64,000 nucleotides of DNA. It comes from Mycolicibacterium sp. 018/SC-01/001 (lineage in GTDB: Bacteria > Actinomycetota > Actinomycetes > Mycobacteriales > Mycobacteriaceae). Both the position numbers and the translations under genes were made by a program. The stretch covers positions 124,001 through 188,000 of the forward strand of contig NZ_VKAA01000001.1 in the NCBI RefSeq assembly GCF_007096635.1, written 5' to 3'. Under the pieces are notes generated by a model, which saw only the letters and a list, made by a program, of their open reading frames with translations, made no database searches and was not told the origin of the DNA. Below are positions 52,235 through 63,200 of this stretch, in pieces; the stretch's first letter is position 1; each line of letters opens with the position of its first letter.

Positions 52235-52845
52235 GCAGCGACGACGTGGAACGGCGCATCGTCATGGGGTTCGTCGACGCGGTGGAACAGGCGCACCCCG
52301 CGCTGACTCGTTTCGACCAGCGCAGCGGCGACGGCGATTTCGGTGACAACCTGCGCGGCGGTATGCGCGCAGTGGTTCATCGCCTCGACCAGTCCGAGGA
52401 GTCACCGCTGAGCGTGCTGGGTTCGGTGTTCCTCGACGAGGTGGGTGGCACCTCGGGCCCGTTGCTCGGGCTGTTGTTCACCGAAATCGCCGTGGCAGTT
52501 CGGGACAGGCCGTCGGTTGCCGCGGCGTGGGCGACAGGGTTGTCTGCTGGCCTGCGCGCGATCACGCGTGTGGGTGAGGCGGCCCCGGGCGACCGCACCA
52601 TGATCGACGCGATTGCTCCGGCCGTCGAAACACTCTCGGAATCCAGTGACATGAGCGCGGCTGCCCAGGCTGCGGAGGACGGCGCACGCAGGACCGCCGA
52701 TATGCGTGCCCGGATGGGCCGCGCGAGTTACCTCGGGGACAGAGCCAAGGGCGAGCCCGACCCCGGGGCCGCCGGATTCGCGCTGTTCCTCTGGGCAGTC
52801 TCGTCCGTCGTCGACGGAACGACAACGCCCGCACCTTTCATCTGA
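52231..52845 (+). CDS. dhaL: dihydroxyacetone-kinase subunit DhaL
   Basis: 204-residue helical barrel binding ADP/ATP and magnesium: RFDQRSGDGDFGDNLRGGM (acidic metal ligands), DEVGGTSGPLLGLLF, APGDRTMIDAIAPA and ARMGRASYLGDRAKGEPDPG. ATG 52231 overlaps the dhaK stop and follows GGAGATCC. No DhaM phosphocarrier gene is adjacent, so either ATP is the donor or a distant DhaM serves. A strong hairpin follows the stop. Confidence 0.92.
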   Translation: MSSDDVERRIVMGFVDAVEQAHPALTRFDQRSGDGDFGDNLRGGMRAVVHRLDQSEESPLSVLGSVFLDEVGGTSGPLLGLLFTEIAVAVRDRPSVAAAWATGLSAGLRAITRVGEAAPGDRTMIDAIAPAVETLSESSDMSAAAQAAEDGARRTADMRARMGRASYLGDRAKGEPDPGAAGFALFLWAVSSVVDGTTTPAPFI

Positions 52846-52850
52846 CACAA

Positions 52851-52881
52851 CGAAGGGCGCCCCTTGTGGGGGCGCCCTTCG
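52851..52881. terminator. 13-bp perfect hairpin between dhaL and the convergent secreted gene
   Basis: CGAAGGGCGCCCC (52851-52863), loop TTGTG, and GGGGCGCCCTTCG (52869-52881). It sits between convergent genes and can act on both strands. Confidence 0.85.
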
Positions 52882-52908
52882 CACTTTCCGAGGGGGGAAC
52901 TCGGAGGC

Positions 52909-53208
52909 TTACTTGACGGTGACGTAGATCGTCTGGCTGACCGTCGAGCGGTTCGAGTCGCCATTCGAGGTGCCGAACGGCTCAGCGCCGCGCTGGATGG
53001 GTCCGCGGGTCACAGAGACAACCGAGGCCTGGTCGAGCGGAGCGCTCGACTGGCGGGTCACGACGACCCGGTTTCCCTGCGCCTCAAGCGAACTGATCGT
53101 CTGCTCGGCGTCGCCCCCGGTGGGAGCGGCGAATGCGGGGGCGGCCAGGCCCAGTACTCCGGCAGTCAGGGCGGCGGCGGTAGCGGTGGTGATGGTGAAT
53201 GTCTTCAT
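52909..53208 (-). CDS. small secreted protein
   Basis: 99 residues. ATG complementary to 53206-53208 starts a signal peptide (FTITTATAAALTAGVLGLAA) ending PAFAAP. The mature part (about 72 residues) has SSLEAQGNRVVVTRQSSAPL, VVSVTRGPIQ and SQTIYVTVK, a pattern I have seen in small mycobacterial exported proteins without assigned function. AAAAGGGCAAGA upstream of the start. Expressed alone and terminated by the shared hairpin. Confidence 0.75.
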   Translation of the reverse strand: MKTFTITTATAAALTAGVLGLAAPAFAAPTGGDAEQTISSLEAQGNRVVVTRQSSAPLDQASVVSVTRGPIQRGAEPFGTSNGDSNRSTVSQTIYVTVK

Positions 53209-53349
53209 TGTCTTGCCCTTTTCTGGTTTTCGATCGTGGTGATCTGATAGGTGGAACCCGCCGGTGCCGCAAAACATTTCGGGTGGCAGAAATTCGATCA
53301 TCGGTGGCAGAAACACACGGCTGAAAGTTGTCGGTGGACTGCATTATCA

Positions 53350-53365
53350 TCGAACACATGTTCGA
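53350..53365. promoter_or_regulatory. perfect LexA (SOS) box over the 13E12 start codon
   Basis: TCGAACACATGTTCGA equals the mycobacterial SOS consensus TCGAAC-N4-GTTCGA. The ATG of the 13E12-family gene (53358) lies inside the box, so LexA binding would directly block transcription. Confidence 0.85.
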
Positions 53366-54800
53366 TGGTCCGGATCTGAGCCGGCTGGGTGCCGCCGATC
53401 TGATTGATGCGGCCCGGCAGTGGTCACGCGAGGAGAATGCCGCCGCGGCGCGCAAGATGGCGGTGATGGCCGAGCTGTTCACCCGGCGCACCGGCGTCGA
53501 CGCCGAGGACCGCTCCGGATGGTGGCTCGATCCCGAGGCCGCGGTCGCCGCCGAGGTGGCCGCCGCCGTCAATGTCACGCAGGGGCTCGCGCTGAACCAG
53601 ATCCAGCGCGCGGTGGTGCTCAGGGATCGTCTTCCGCGGGTGGCAGCGCTGTTCGCGGACGGGCTGATCAGCGATCTGCTGATCCGCAAGATCGTCTACC
53701 GCACCGGGCTGGTGACCGATCCCGCGGTGATGGCCGAGGTCGACGCCACGATCGCCGACCGCGTCGGCCGCTGGGGTCTGCTGTCGGAGAAGAAGCTCGA
53801 GCAGGCGATCGACGCGACCGTGTTGGCCCATGATCCGGTCGCCGTGCGCCAGGTGATCGAATCGCCGACGCGGCAGAGGGTCGAGTTCGGCTCCCCGTCC
53901 GACGCACCGGGGTTCACGAGTGTGTGGGCTTTGCTGCCGGCCGCCGACGCCACCGCGCTGCAGGATCGCCTGGAGACGGTGGCACAAACCGTCTGCGCCG
54001 CCGACCCCCGCACGCTGGAGAACCGACGCGCCGCCGCGCTCGCTGCCATCGGTGCCGGACTCGACGCGCTGGCGTGCCAGTGCGACCTCGAGGACTGTGA
54101 TGCAGGCGTCAGACCGGCACCGGCCCGCAACACGACGATCTACGTCATCGCCGACAGTGCGACCATCGATGAGACGGCCACCCACGAACCCGCCCGCAAG
54201 AACAAGCCCGCGCTCGTCATCGGCTCCGGGGTCACGTCAGTGGAGGCGTTGGACGTCACCCGGGCGCGCCTGCGGCAGATCGTGCATCCGGGCGACGCTC
54301 CCGCCGAAGACCACTACGTCCCGTCACGCGCGCTCGCAGAGTACGTCCGCTGCCGGGATGTCACCTGCCGCTTTCCCGGCTGTGACGTACCCGCCACCGG
54401 GGCCGACATCGACCACACCGTCCCCTATCCCGCCGGACCCACCCACGCGTCGAACCTGAAGGCGCTGTGCCGTTTTCATCATCTCCTGAAGACGTTCTGG
54501 TCCGGCGTCGAGGGCTGGCAGGACCGCCAGCTACCCGACGGCACCGTGATCTGGACCAGCCCGACCGGCCACGCGTACACGACGTACCCGGGCAGCCGCG
54601 ATCTGTTCCCGTCACTGTGCCGCCCGACCGGCATCCTGTGGGACGCCGAGCCGCCCAGGGCGCCGGCGTGCGAGGCACGCGGTGCGATGATGCCCCGACG
54701 CCGTCACACCCGCGCCCAGAACCGGACCCGCGCCGTCACCGCGGCCCGTCGCCTCAACCGCCAGCGCGGCGCCGAACCCCAGGGTCCTCCCCCGTTCTAA
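53358..54800 (+). CDS. 13E12-family protein (DUF222 plus HNH nuclease)
   Basis: 480 residues from ATG 53358. DUF222 helical region (about 1-300: LGAADLIDAARQWSREENAA, NVTQGLALNQIQRAVVLRDR) followed by an HNH nuclease motif (about 340-390): CRDVTCRFPGCDVP, ADIDHTVPYPAGP and NLKALCRFHHLLKTF. The C-terminal tail is Arg-rich. These multicopy mycobacterial genes are often SOS-induced, and this copy carries a LexA box at the start. Function unknown; DNA nicking or mobile-element association is suspected. It ends 9 bp before the GtrA gene. Confidence 0.9.
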   Translation: MFDGPDLSRLGAADLIDAARQWSREENAAAARKMAVMAELFTRRTGVDAEDRSGWWLDPEAAVAAEVAAAVNVTQGLALNQIQRAVVLRDRLPRVAALFADGLISDLLIRKIVYRTGLVTDPAVMAEVDATIADRVGRWGLLSEKKLEQAIDATVLAHDPVAVRQVIESPTRQRVEFGSPSDAPGFTSVWALLPAADATALQDRLETVAQTVCAADPRTLENRRAAALAAIGAGLDALACQCDLEDCDAGVRPAPARNTTIYVIADSATIDETATHEPARKNKPALVIGSGVTSVEALDVTRARLRQIVHPGDAPAEDHYVPSRALAEYVRCRDVTCRFPGCDVPATGADIDHTVPYPAGPTHASNLKALCRFHHLLKTFWSGVEGWQDRQLPDGTVIWTSPTGHAYTTYPGSRDLFPSLCRPTGILWDAEPPRAPACEARGAMMPRRRHTRAQNRTRAVTAARRLNRQRGAEPQGPPPF

Positions 54801-54809
54801 GCTGCCCGG

Positions 54810-55220
54810 GTGGCCGAGCCCCCGATGTCACCCCAGCTGCCGTTGACGACGCAGATCTGGCGCTTCGTCGTGACCGGCGGGCTGTCCGCTGTCGTGGACT
54901 TCGGTTTGTACGTCGCGCTGCTCGCCACGGGGTTGCACGTCAACGTCGCGAAGACGCTGAGCTTCATCGCCGGAACGACGACGGCATACCTGATCAACCG
55001 GCGATGGACGTTCCAGGCGCCGCCGAGCCGGGCGCGCTTCATCGCAGTGGTCGTGCTCTACGCCGTCACCTACGCCGTCCAGGTCGGCATCAACTATGTC
55101 TTCTACATGCAGTTCGAGAACCAGCCCTGGCGGGTGCCGATCGCCTTCGTCATAGCCCAGGGCACGGCGACGGTCATCAACTTCATCGTCCAGCGCGCCG
55201 TCATCTTCCGGCTGCGATGA
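54810..55220 (+). CDS. GtrA-family membrane protein
   Basis: 136 residues with four transmembrane segments ([73 protein letters not shown]). The Y-L-x-N-R-x-W-T-F motif after helix 2 is the GtrA signature. M. tuberculosis Rv3789 was proposed to flip decaprenyl-phospho-arabinose or to anchor arabinosyltransferase partners. GTG 54810; the stop overlaps the next gene by 4 bases. Confidence 0.92.
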   Translation: MAEPPMSPQLPLTTQIWRFVVTGGLSAVVDFGLYVALLATGLHVNVAKTLSFIAGTTTAYLINRRWTFQAPPSRARFIAVVVLYAVTYAVQVGINYVFYMQFENQPWRVPIAFVIAQGTATVINFIVQRAVIFRLR

Positions 55221-56251
55221 CGGCCGGCCCGGCGGCACGCACGGCGCTCGTCACCGACGGCTGGCACGCCGTGGTGCGCCGGTCCGCGCCGGCGCTGGCC
55301 GCCTGGGCCACGCTGATGCTGCTCGAGCTCTACGTTCTCGTCGCCTCCGGTGACCGAGACATCGACATCAGCGCCTCGCCCACGGTCGCCGACTGGTCGG
55401 TGCTCGTGGTGCTGGCGCTGCTGCTACCCCTGATGGCCGCCGTCGCGTTCGCTGTCAGCCGCATCCCGAACCCACGAGTGCGCACGGCGATCGCCTGGGG
55501 ATCGATCGTGGCGGGCCTCGCCTCGGACACGTACGAAACCGCCGGGTGGGCGGTGGTGCGCACCGAAGTCGTCGACATCGTCGTCATCCTGCTGATCCTG
55601 ACCGCGACGGGAACGGGGTTGGGCGCGATCCTGGGCTGGGCGCTGCGCACGACCTTCACCCACCTGCGGTCGGCCGGTCAACTCCTGGCCCGGGCGCTCC
55701 CGGTGGTGCTGCTCACGCTGCTGGTGTTCTTCAACAACACGGTCTGGTACATCGCCGCCAACCTGGAGACCGGCCGCATCTGGCTCCTCGTCGCCGGCAT
55801 GGCCGCCATCGCGCTGGCGTTCACGGTGACCGAGTCGGTCCACGCGTGCCGCCCGCTGCTGGCCGACGCCGAACCTCCGCGGCGACGCTCGGAACGGGTC
55901 AAGGTCGTCGCGGTGGTGTCACTGGCCCAGAGCATCCAGGCACTGGTCCTCGCGCTGGTCACAGGCGTGATCTTCTTCGCGATGGGGCTGATCGTGCTCA
56001 ACGCCGCGGTGCTCGACCACCTGACCGACGGGAATCCCGCCTCCACCCACTGGCTGGACATCGCCCTGCCCGTCGACCAGGCCCTGGCGCACATCACGGC
56101 GATCCTGATCGCGATGACGTTCATGTACCTGAGCGCCCGCGCGGCCACCGATGCCAAACACCGCGCCGAGTTCGTCGACCCGCTGCTCGACGACCTCCGC
56201 GCCACGCTCGCGGTGCACGGACCGGCCGATCAGAGGCGGTACCCTCTGTGA
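55217..56251 (+). CDS. polytopic membrane protein embedded in the arabinan operon
   Basis: 344 residues, about seven to eight transmembrane helices ([96 protein letters not shown]). No recognised domain. ATG 55217 overlaps the GtrA stop and its own stop overlaps the dprE1 start, so it is translationally locked into the GtrA–dprE1 unit. In M. tuberculosis Rv3789 and dprE1 are adjacent, so this gene is an insertion relative to that order. A decaprenyl-phosphate-related role is a guess from context. Confidence 0.82.
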   Translation: MTAGPAARTALVTDGWHAVVRRSAPALAAWATLMLLELYVLVASGDRDIDISASPTVADWSVLVVLALLLPLMAAVAFAVSRIPNPRVRTAIAWGSIVAGLASDTYETAGWAVVRTEVVDIVVILLILTATGTGLGAILGWALRTTFTHLRSAGQLLARALPVVLLTLLVFFNNTVWYIAANLETGRIWLLVAGMAAIALAFTVTESVHACRPLLADAEPPRRRSERVKVVAVVSLAQSIQALVLALVTGVIFFAMGLIVLNAAVLDHLTDGNPASTHWLDIALPVDQALAHITAILIAMTFMYLSARAATDAKHRAEFVDPLLDDLRATLAVHGPADQRRYPL

Positions 56252-57636
56252 CGATGTTCCGCACCGATTTCCCGACCACCGCCAAGCGCCTGACCGGCTG
56301 GGGCCGCACCGCCCCGTCCGTCGCGCAGGTGCTGACGACGCCGGATCCCGAGGTGATCGTCAAGGCCGTCACCCGCGCCGCCGAGGACCCCGATCGTGGC
56401 GTTCTCGCCCGTGGCCTCGGCCGCTCCTACGGTGACAACGCCCAGAACGGCGGCGGCCTGGTCATCGACATGAACGCGCTCAACCGCATCCACGCGATCA
56501 ACACCGACGACGCGATCGTCGACGTCGACGCCGGGGTCAACCTCGACCAGCTCATGCGCGCGGCGCTCCCGCTCGGCCTGTGGGTTCCGGTGCTTCCCGG
56601 CACCCGCCAGGTCACCATCGGCGGCGCGATCGCCTGCGACATCCACGGCAAGAACCACCACAGCGCGGGGAGCTTCGGTAACCACGTGCGCTCGATGGAG
56701 CTGCTGACCGCCGACGGCCAGGTCCGCACGCTCACGCCCGAGGGTCCCGAGCGCGACCTGTTCTGGGCGACCGTCGGCGGCAACGGGCTGACCGGCATCA
56801 TCCTGCGCGCCACCATCGCGATGACGCCCACCGAGACCGCCTACTTCATCGCCGACGGCGACGTGACCGCGAGCCTCGACGAGACGATCGCCTTCCACAG
56901 CGACGGCACCGAGGACAACTACACCTATTCCAGCGCCTGGTTCGACGCGATCAGCGCACCGCCGAAACTCGGCCGCGCAGCCATCTCCCGCGGCTCGCTG
57001 GCGACCCTCGACCAGCTGCCCACGAAGCTGCAGAAGAACCCGCTGAAATTCGATGCGCCGCAACTGCTCACGCTGCCAGACGTGTTCCCCAACGGGTTGG
57101 CGAACAAGTACACGTTCATGCCGATCGGCGAGCTCTGGTACCGCAAGTCGGGCACCTACCGCGGCAAGGTGCAGAACCTGACGCAGTTCTACCACCCGCT
57201 CGACATGTTCGGAGAGTGGAACCGCGCCTACGGCTCACTGGGTTTCGGGCAGTACCAGTTCGTCGTGCCCACCGACGCCGTCGAGGAGTTCAAGGCGATC
57301 CTCGTCGACATCCAGCGCTCGGGTTTCTACTCGTTCCTCAACGTGTTCAAATTGTTCGGCCCGGGAAACGAAGCGCCGCTGAGCTTTCCGATCCCCGGCT
57401 GGAACGTGTGCGTGGATTTCCCGATCAAGCCGGGCCTCAACGAGTTCCTCAACGGCCTCGACAAGCGGGTCCTCGAGTTCGGCGGCCGGCTCTACACCGC
57501 CAAGGATTCGCGCACCACGGCCGAGACCTTCCACGCCATGTACCCCCGTATCGACGAGTGGATCGCGCTGCGCCGCAAGGTCGATCCCACCGGGGTCTTC
57601 GCCTCCGACATGGCTCGACGACTGGAGCTCCTCTAA
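56248..57636 (+). CDS. dprE1: decaprenylphosphoryl-beta-D-ribose oxidase DprE1
   Basis: 462-residue FAD oxidoreductase that converts decaprenyl-P-ribose to the 2-keto intermediate, with DprE2 completing epimerisation to decaprenyl-P-arabinose. FAD motifs: [20 protein letters not shown] (PP-loop), [20 protein letters not shown] and [18 protein letters not shown]. The cysteine attacked by benzothiazinones is present as Cys388 (codon 57409-57411) in [10 protein letters not shown], so the enzyme should be BTZ-sensitive. GTG 56248 overlaps the upstream stop; DprE2 starts immediately after the stop. Confidence 0.96.
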   Translation: MTMFRTDFPTTAKRLTGWGRTAPSVAQVLTTPDPEVIVKAVTRAAEDPDRGVLARGLGRSYGDNAQNGGGLVIDMNALNRIHAINTDDAIVDVDAGVNLDQLMRAALPLGLWVPVLPGTRQVTIGGAIACDIHGKNHHSAGSFGNHVRSMELLTADGQVRTLTPEGPERDLFWATVGGNGLTGIILRATIAMTPTETAYFIADGDVTASLDETIAFHSDGTEDNYTYSSAWFDAISAPPKLGRAAISRGSLATLDQLPTKLQKNPLKFDAPQLLTLPDVFPNGLANKYTFMPIGELWYRKSGTYRGKVQNLTQFYHPLDMFGEWNRAYGSLGFGQYQFVVPTDAVEEFKAILVDIQRSGFYSFLNVFKLFGPGNEAPLSFPIPGWNVCVDFPIKPGLNEFLNGLDKRVLEFGGRLYTAKDSRTTAETFHAMYPRIDEWIALRRKVDPTGVFASDMARRLELL

Positions 57637-58401
57637 ATGGTGTTTGATGCCACCGGCAACCCCCAGGCCATCCTGCTGCTGGGAGGCACGTCGGAGATCG
57701 GCCTGGCGATCTGCGCCCGCTACCTGCGCAACGCGGCGGCCCGGGTGATCCTGGCGTGCATGCCCGGCGATCCGCTGCGCGACGCCGCCGCGGCGCAGAT
57801 GCGCGACGCAGGCGCCAAAGACGTCGAGATCGTCGACTTCGACGCGCTGAACACCGACAGCCACCCCGCGGTGATCGATAAGGCCTGGGGCAACGGTGAT
57901 ATCGATGTCGCCATTGTCGCGTTCGGTCTCCTCGGCGACGCTGAGGAGCTGTGGCAGAACCAGCGCAAGGCCGTACAGATCGCGGACATCAACTACACCG
58001 CCGCCGTCTCGGTGGGTGTGCTCGTCGGGGAGAAGATGCGCGCGCAGGGCTCCGGGCAGATCATCGCGATGAGCTCCGCGGCCGGTGAACGCGTGCGGCG
58101 CTCGAACTTCGTCTACGGCTCCACCAAGGCCGGGTTGGACGGCTTCTACCTCGGCTTGGGAGAGGCGTTGCGCGAGTACGGCGTTCGCGTTCTCGTCATC
58201 CGGCCCGGCCAGGTCCGCACCCGAATGAGTGCGCATGTCAAGGAAGCGCCGCTGACCGTCGACAAGGAGTACGTCGCCGAGCTCGCGGTCACCGCCTCGG
58301 CCAAGGGCAAGGATCTGGTGTGGGCGCCCGGCGCGTTCCGCTACGTGATGATGGTGCTGCGCCACATCCCGCGCCCGATCTTCCGCAAGCTGCCCATCTG
58401 A
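57637..58401 (+). CDS. dprE2: decaprenylphosphoryl-2-keto-ribose reductase DprE2
   Basis: 254-residue SDR using NADH to finish decaprenyl-P-arabinose synthesis. Cofactor motif [19 protein letters not shown] at about 11-28, [13 protein letters not shown] with catalytic Ser, and Tyr-x3-Lys in [37 protein letters not shown] follows. The ATG abuts the dprE1 stop, and the stop shares a base with aftA (TGATG). Confidence 0.96.
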   Translation: MVFDATGNPQAILLLGGTSEIGLAICARYLRNAAARVILACMPGDPLRDAAAAQMRDAGAKDVEIVDFDALNTDSHPAVIDKAWGNGDIDVAIVAFGLLGDAEELWQNQRKAVQIADINYTAAVSVGVLVGEKMRAQGSGQIIAMSSAAGERVRRSNFVYGSTKAGLDGFYLGLGEALREYGVRVLVIRPGQVRTRMSAHVKEAPLTVDKEYVAELAVTASAKGKDLVWAPGAFRYVMMVLRHIPRPIFRKLPI

Positions 58402-60278
58402 TGCCCAGCGCGCTGGCCGCGCCGGTTCGAGTGGCCGGCCAGATGGCCGTCGCGGGCGCCATCGCCGCCGTGGTCACCGTCGTGAGCCTGGCCGCGATCG
58501 CCCGCGTCGAATGGCCTGCGTACAACTCCTCCAATCAACTGCACGCACTGACGACAGTCGGCCAAGTCGTCTGTCTGACAGGGCTTCTCGCCGCCGGTCT
58601 GCTGTGGCGGCGCGGCCGCCGCACGCTGGCCCGCCTCGGCGCGGTGCTGTTCCTCGCCGCCTTCTCCGTCGTGACCCTGGCCATGCCGCTGGGCGCCACC
58701 AAGCTGTACCTGTTCGGCATCTCCGTCGACCAGCAGTTCCGCACCGAATACCTGACCCGGCTGACGGATTCGGCGCATCTGCACGACATGACCTACATCG
58801 GGCTGCCGCCGTTCTACCCGCCCGGCTGGTTCTGGCTCGGCGGCCGCCTCGCCGCGCTGACGGGCACGCCCGCGTGGGAGATGTTCAAGCCGTGGTCGGT
58901 GCTGTCGATCACGATCGCCATCGTGCTCGCCTGCGCGCTGTGGGCGGCGATGATCCGGTTCGAGTACGCGCTCGTGGTCGGCACCGCCACGGCCGCCGCC
59001 GCGCTGGCGTACACCCCCGCCGAGCCCTACGCCGCGATCATCACCGTGCTGCTGCCGCCGATCTTCGTGCTGGCGTGGTCGGGGCTGCGCGCGGGGGGGA
59101 AGAAGGCGAGCGGGTGGGCCGCCGTCGTCGCCGTCGGGATCTTTCTCGGCGGTGCCGCGCTGTTCTACACGCTGCTCCTCGCCTACGCGGCGTTCACGTT
59201 GACGATCATGGCCGTGCTGCTCGCCGTCACCCGCCGGCACTGGGACCCGCTGGCCCGCCTGGCGGTCATCGCCGTCATCTCCGGGCTGATCGCGCTGATC
59301 GGCTGGGGCCCCTACCTCGTCGCCGCCGCCAAGGGCACGCCGGCCGACAAGGGCACCGCGCAGCATTACCTGCCGGTCGACGGCGCGCAGCTGTCGTTCC
59401 CGATGCTGCAGTTCACGCTGCTGGGAGCGCTGTGTCTCCTCGGCACGTTCTGGCTGGTGGTCCGGGCGCGCAGCTCCACTCGTGCCGGCGCTCTCGCGGT
59501 CGCCGTGCTCGCCGTTTACGCCTGGTCGCTGCTGTCGATGCTGACCACGCTTCTCGGCACCACGCTGCTCTCGTTCCGGCTCCAGTCCACGCTGACCGTA
59601 CTGCTGACCGCCGCCGGCGCCTTCGGCTTCCTGGAAGCCGCGCAGGCGCTCGCCGCTCGCGTCAGCACCGCCAACTCCCACCGCGTCATCGCCGTCGCCA
59701 CCGCGGTCGGCGCGCTCGGCGCGGTCACGTTCAGCCAGGACATCCCCGACGTGCTCCGGTCCGACATCGTCGTCGCCTACACCGACACCGACGGTTCCGG
59801 TCAGCGGGCCGACCGCAGACCACCCGGCGCCGAGCAGTACTACCGCGAAGTCGATGCCAAAATCCGCGAGGTGACCGGCCGGCCCCGCAACGAGACCGTC
59901 GTCATGACCGCCGACTACAGCTTCCTGTCCTACTACCCCTATTACGGGTTCCAGGGGCTGACGTCGCACTACGCCAACCCGCTCGCCCAGTTCACCGAGC
60001 GCGCCGGCGCCATCGAGGGGTGGTCGCTGCTGACCGACGCCGATCAGTTCGTCAAGGCCCTCGACGCGTTGCCATGGCCCCCACCCACGGTGTTCCTGAT
60101 GCGTCGCGGCGCGAACGACACCTACACGCTGCGCCTGGCGCAGGACGTCTACCCCAATCAGCCCAACGTCCGCCGGTACCACGTCGCCCTCGACGACGCA
60201 CTGTTCGACGATTCCCGCTTCGACGTGTCCACGATCGGGCCGTTCGTGCTGGCCATCCGCAAGCCCTCTACGATCTAG
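58401..60278 (+). CDS. aftA: galactan 5-O-arabinofuranosyltransferase AftA
   Basis: 625-residue GT-C membrane enzyme (GT85) that puts the first arabinose residues onto galactan, using decaprenyl-P-arabinose. About 11–13 transmembrane helices are followed by a soluble C-terminal domain (about 500-625; [20 protein letters not shown]). A periplasmic loop near the N-terminus ([40 protein letters not shown]) holds the expected Asp residues. It corresponds to Rv3792 (643 residues). ATG 58401. Confidence 0.93.
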   Translation: MPSALAAPVRVAGQMAVAGAIAAVVTVVSLAAIARVEWPAYNSSNQLHALTTVGQVVCLTGLLAAGLLWRRGRRTLARLGAVLFLAAFSVVTLAMPLGATKLYLFGISVDQQFRTEYLTRLTDSAHLHDMTYIGLPPFYPPGWFWLGGRLAALTGTPAWEMFKPWSVLSITIAIVLACALWAAMIRFEYALVVGTATAAAALAYTPAEPYAAIITVLLPPIFVLAWSGLRAGGKKASGWAAVVAVGIFLGGAALFYTLLLAYAAFTLTIMAVLLAVTRRHWDPLARLAVIAVISGLIALIGWGPYLVAAAKGTPADKGTAQHYLPVDGAQLSFPMLQFTLLGALCLLGTFWLVVRARSSTRAGALAVAVLAVYAWSLLSMLTTLLGTTLLSFRLQSTLTVLLTAAGAFGFLEAAQALAARVSTANSHRVIAVATAVGALGAVTFSQDIPDVLRSDIVVAYTDTDGSGQRADRRPPGAEQYYREVDAKIREVTGRPRNETVVMTADYSFLSYYPYYGFQGLTSHYANPLAQFTERAGAIEGWSLLTDADQFVKALDALPWPPPTVFLMRRGANDTYTLRLAQDVYPNQPNVRRYHVALDDALFDDSRFDVSTIGPFVLAIRKPSTI

Positions 60279-60282
60279 CCCC

Positions 60283-63200
60283 GTGGCAGAGCAGCGCGCG
60301 ACAGGAGGCAACCACCGCACCGCGCGTCTGATCGCGATCGTCGCAGGGCTGCTCGGCACCCTCCTGGCCGTCGCCACCCCGCTGCTACCGGTCGAGCAGA
60401 CCACCGCTGCGCTGAACTGGCCGCAGAACGGCGCGCTCGCCAGCGTCGACGCCCCGCTGATCGGTTACGTCGCCACCGATCTGGAGATCACCATCCCGTG
60501 CCAGGCCGCCGCGGGCCTGGACCGGCCCGGCCGCTCCGTGCTGCTGTCCACCGTGCCCAAGCAGGCCCCCAAGGCCGTCGACCGCGGGCTGCTGATCGAG
60601 CGGGTCAACAACGACCTGCTGGTGATCGTCCGCAACACCCCGGTCGTCACCGCACCGCTGGACCAGGTGCTCAGCCCCGCCTGCCGGGAGCTGCGGTTCA
60701 CCGCGCACGCCGACAAGGTGACCGGGGAGTTCGTCGGTCTCACCCAGCCACCCGACTCGTCCGACGCCGGTCAACCGCTGCGCGGCGAGCGTGGCGGCTA
60801 CGACTTCCGCCCGCAGATCGTCGGTGTGTTCACCGACCTGTCCGGACCCGCGCCGCCGGGCCTGCAGTTCTCGGCGACCGTCGACTCCCGCTACAGCACC
60901 TCGCCGACCGTTCTCAAGCTCGTCGCGATGATCGTCGGTGTCGCGTTGACGATCATCGCGCTGGGCGCCCTGCACGTGCTCGACAGTGCCGACGGCCGCA
61001 GGCACAAGCGGTTCCTGCCACCGCGCTGGTGGTCGCTGTCACCGCTCGACGGCCTCGTCACTGTGGTGATGGTGTGGTGGCACTTCGTCGGCGCCAACAC
61101 CTCCGACGACGGCTACATCCTGACCATGGCGCGGGTGTCGGAGAACGCCGGCTACATGGCCAACTACTACCGCTGGTTCGGCACGCCGGAGTCGCCGTTC
61201 GGCTGGTACTACGACCTGCTCGCGCTGTGGGCGCACGTGAGCACCACCAGCGTGTGGATGCGGCTGCCCACGCTGCTGATGGGCCTGGCGTGCTGGTGGG
61301 TGATCAGCCGCGAGGTGATCCCCCGCCTCGGCGACGCCGTCAAGCACAGCCGCGCCGCCGCCTGGACCGCAGCGGGTCTGTTCCTGGCCTTCTGGCTGCC
61401 GCTGAACAACGGGCTTCGGCCGGAACCGATCATCGCGCTGGGCATCCTGCTGACGTGGTGTTCGGTCGAGCGCGGCGTGGCGACCAGCCGGCTGCTGCCC
61501 GTCGCGATCGCCCTCATCATCGGCGCACTGACCCTGTTCTCCGGACCCACCGGCATCGCCGCCGTCGGTGCCCTGCTGGTCGCCATCGGCCCACTGAAAA
61601 CCATTGTCGCCGCTCATGTCTCGCGGTTCGGCTATTGGGCGCTACTGGCCCCGATCGCCGCGGCGGGCACCGTCACGATCTTCCTGATCTTCCGCGATCA
61701 GACGCTCGCCGCAGAACTGCAGGCCAGCACCTTCAAGTCCGCCGTCGGCCCGAGCCTGGCCTGGTTCGACGAGCACATCCGCTACTCGCGACTGTTCACC
61801 ACCAGCCCCGACGGCTCGGTGGCGCGCCGCTTCGCGGTGCTCACCCTGCTGCTCGCACTGGCGGTGTCGGTGGCGATGTCGCTGCGCAAGGGCCGTATCC
61901 CCGGCACCGCACTGGGCCCGAGCCGGCGCATCGTCGGCATCACGATCATCGCGTTCCTCGCGATGATGTTCACCCCGACGAAGTGGACCCACCACTTCGG
62001 CGTGTTCGCCGGGCTGGCCGGCTCACTGGGCGCCCTCGCGGCGGTCGCGATCTCCACGGCCGCGATGCGTTCGCGACGCAACCGCACGGTGTTCACCGCG
62101 GCGGTGCTGTTCCTGACCGCTCTGTCGTTCGCAACGGTCAACGGCTGGTGGTACGTCTCGAATTTCGGTGTGCCGTGGTCGAATTCGTTCCCGGAGTGGC
62201 ACTTCGGGTTCACCACGATACTGCTGGGGCTCTCCGTGCTGGCCCTGCTCGTCGCGGCATGGATCCATTTCTCCGGCCGCGACAGCCGGCCCGCGCCCGA
62301 GCACGAGAAGCGCTGGCGAGCCGTGGCGAGAGCCCCGCTGGCGATCGCCACCTGGGCGCTCATCGTGTTCGAGGTGGGCTCCCTGACCCTGGCGATGACG
62401 GGGCAGTACCCCGCCTGGACGGTCGGCCGGTCCAACCTCGAGGCGCTGACGGGCAAGACGTGCGGCATGGCCGAAGACGTGATGGTGGAGCAGGACCCGA
62501 ATGCCGGTTTCCTCACCCCGATCAACGCGACAGTCGCGACCGCGCTCGGTGCACAACGATCAGAAGGATTCAGCCCCAACGGAATCCCGGCTGACGTCTC
62601 GGCGGACCCGGTCTCCGAGCAACCCGGTTCGGACAACTTCGCCGACTCCGACAGCAGTGCGGTCACCGACGGCGAGGCCGGCACCGAGGGTGGCACGACC
62701 GCTGCCGCCGGCATCAACGGCTCACGCGCCCGGCTGCCCTACAACCTCAACCCGGCCCGCACCCCGGTGCTGGGCAGCTGGCGCGGCGGCACCCAGGCGC
62801 CGGCATTCCTGCGTTCGGCCTGGTACCGCCTGCCCGCGGGCTGGAGCGACGGTGACCGCTCCGACTCGCTGCTGGTGGTCTCCGCCGCGGGCCGGTTCGA
62901 CCCCGACGACCTGATCGTGCAGTGGGCCCGCGACAGCGACCCCGACGACACCCCCGGCGGCAGCCTCGGCTTCGGCGACGTCGGCGCCGCACCGGCGTGG
63001 CGCAACCTGCGCGCACCGCTGTCGGCCATTCCGTCCGATGCGACGCGGATCCGGTTGGTCGCCACCGACGACGACCTGAGCCCGACCCACTGGATCGCGC
63101 TCACCCCGCCCCGCATCCCGGCGCTGCGCACACTCCAGGACGTCGTCGGCTCCACCGACCCCGTCCTCCTGGACTGGCTCGTCGGGCTCGCGTTCCCGTG

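Noticed and set aside
58341..60404. 687-residue minus-strand frame opposite aftA
   Set aside because: Compositional shadow; the plus strand is AftA in conserved synteny and translationally coupled.
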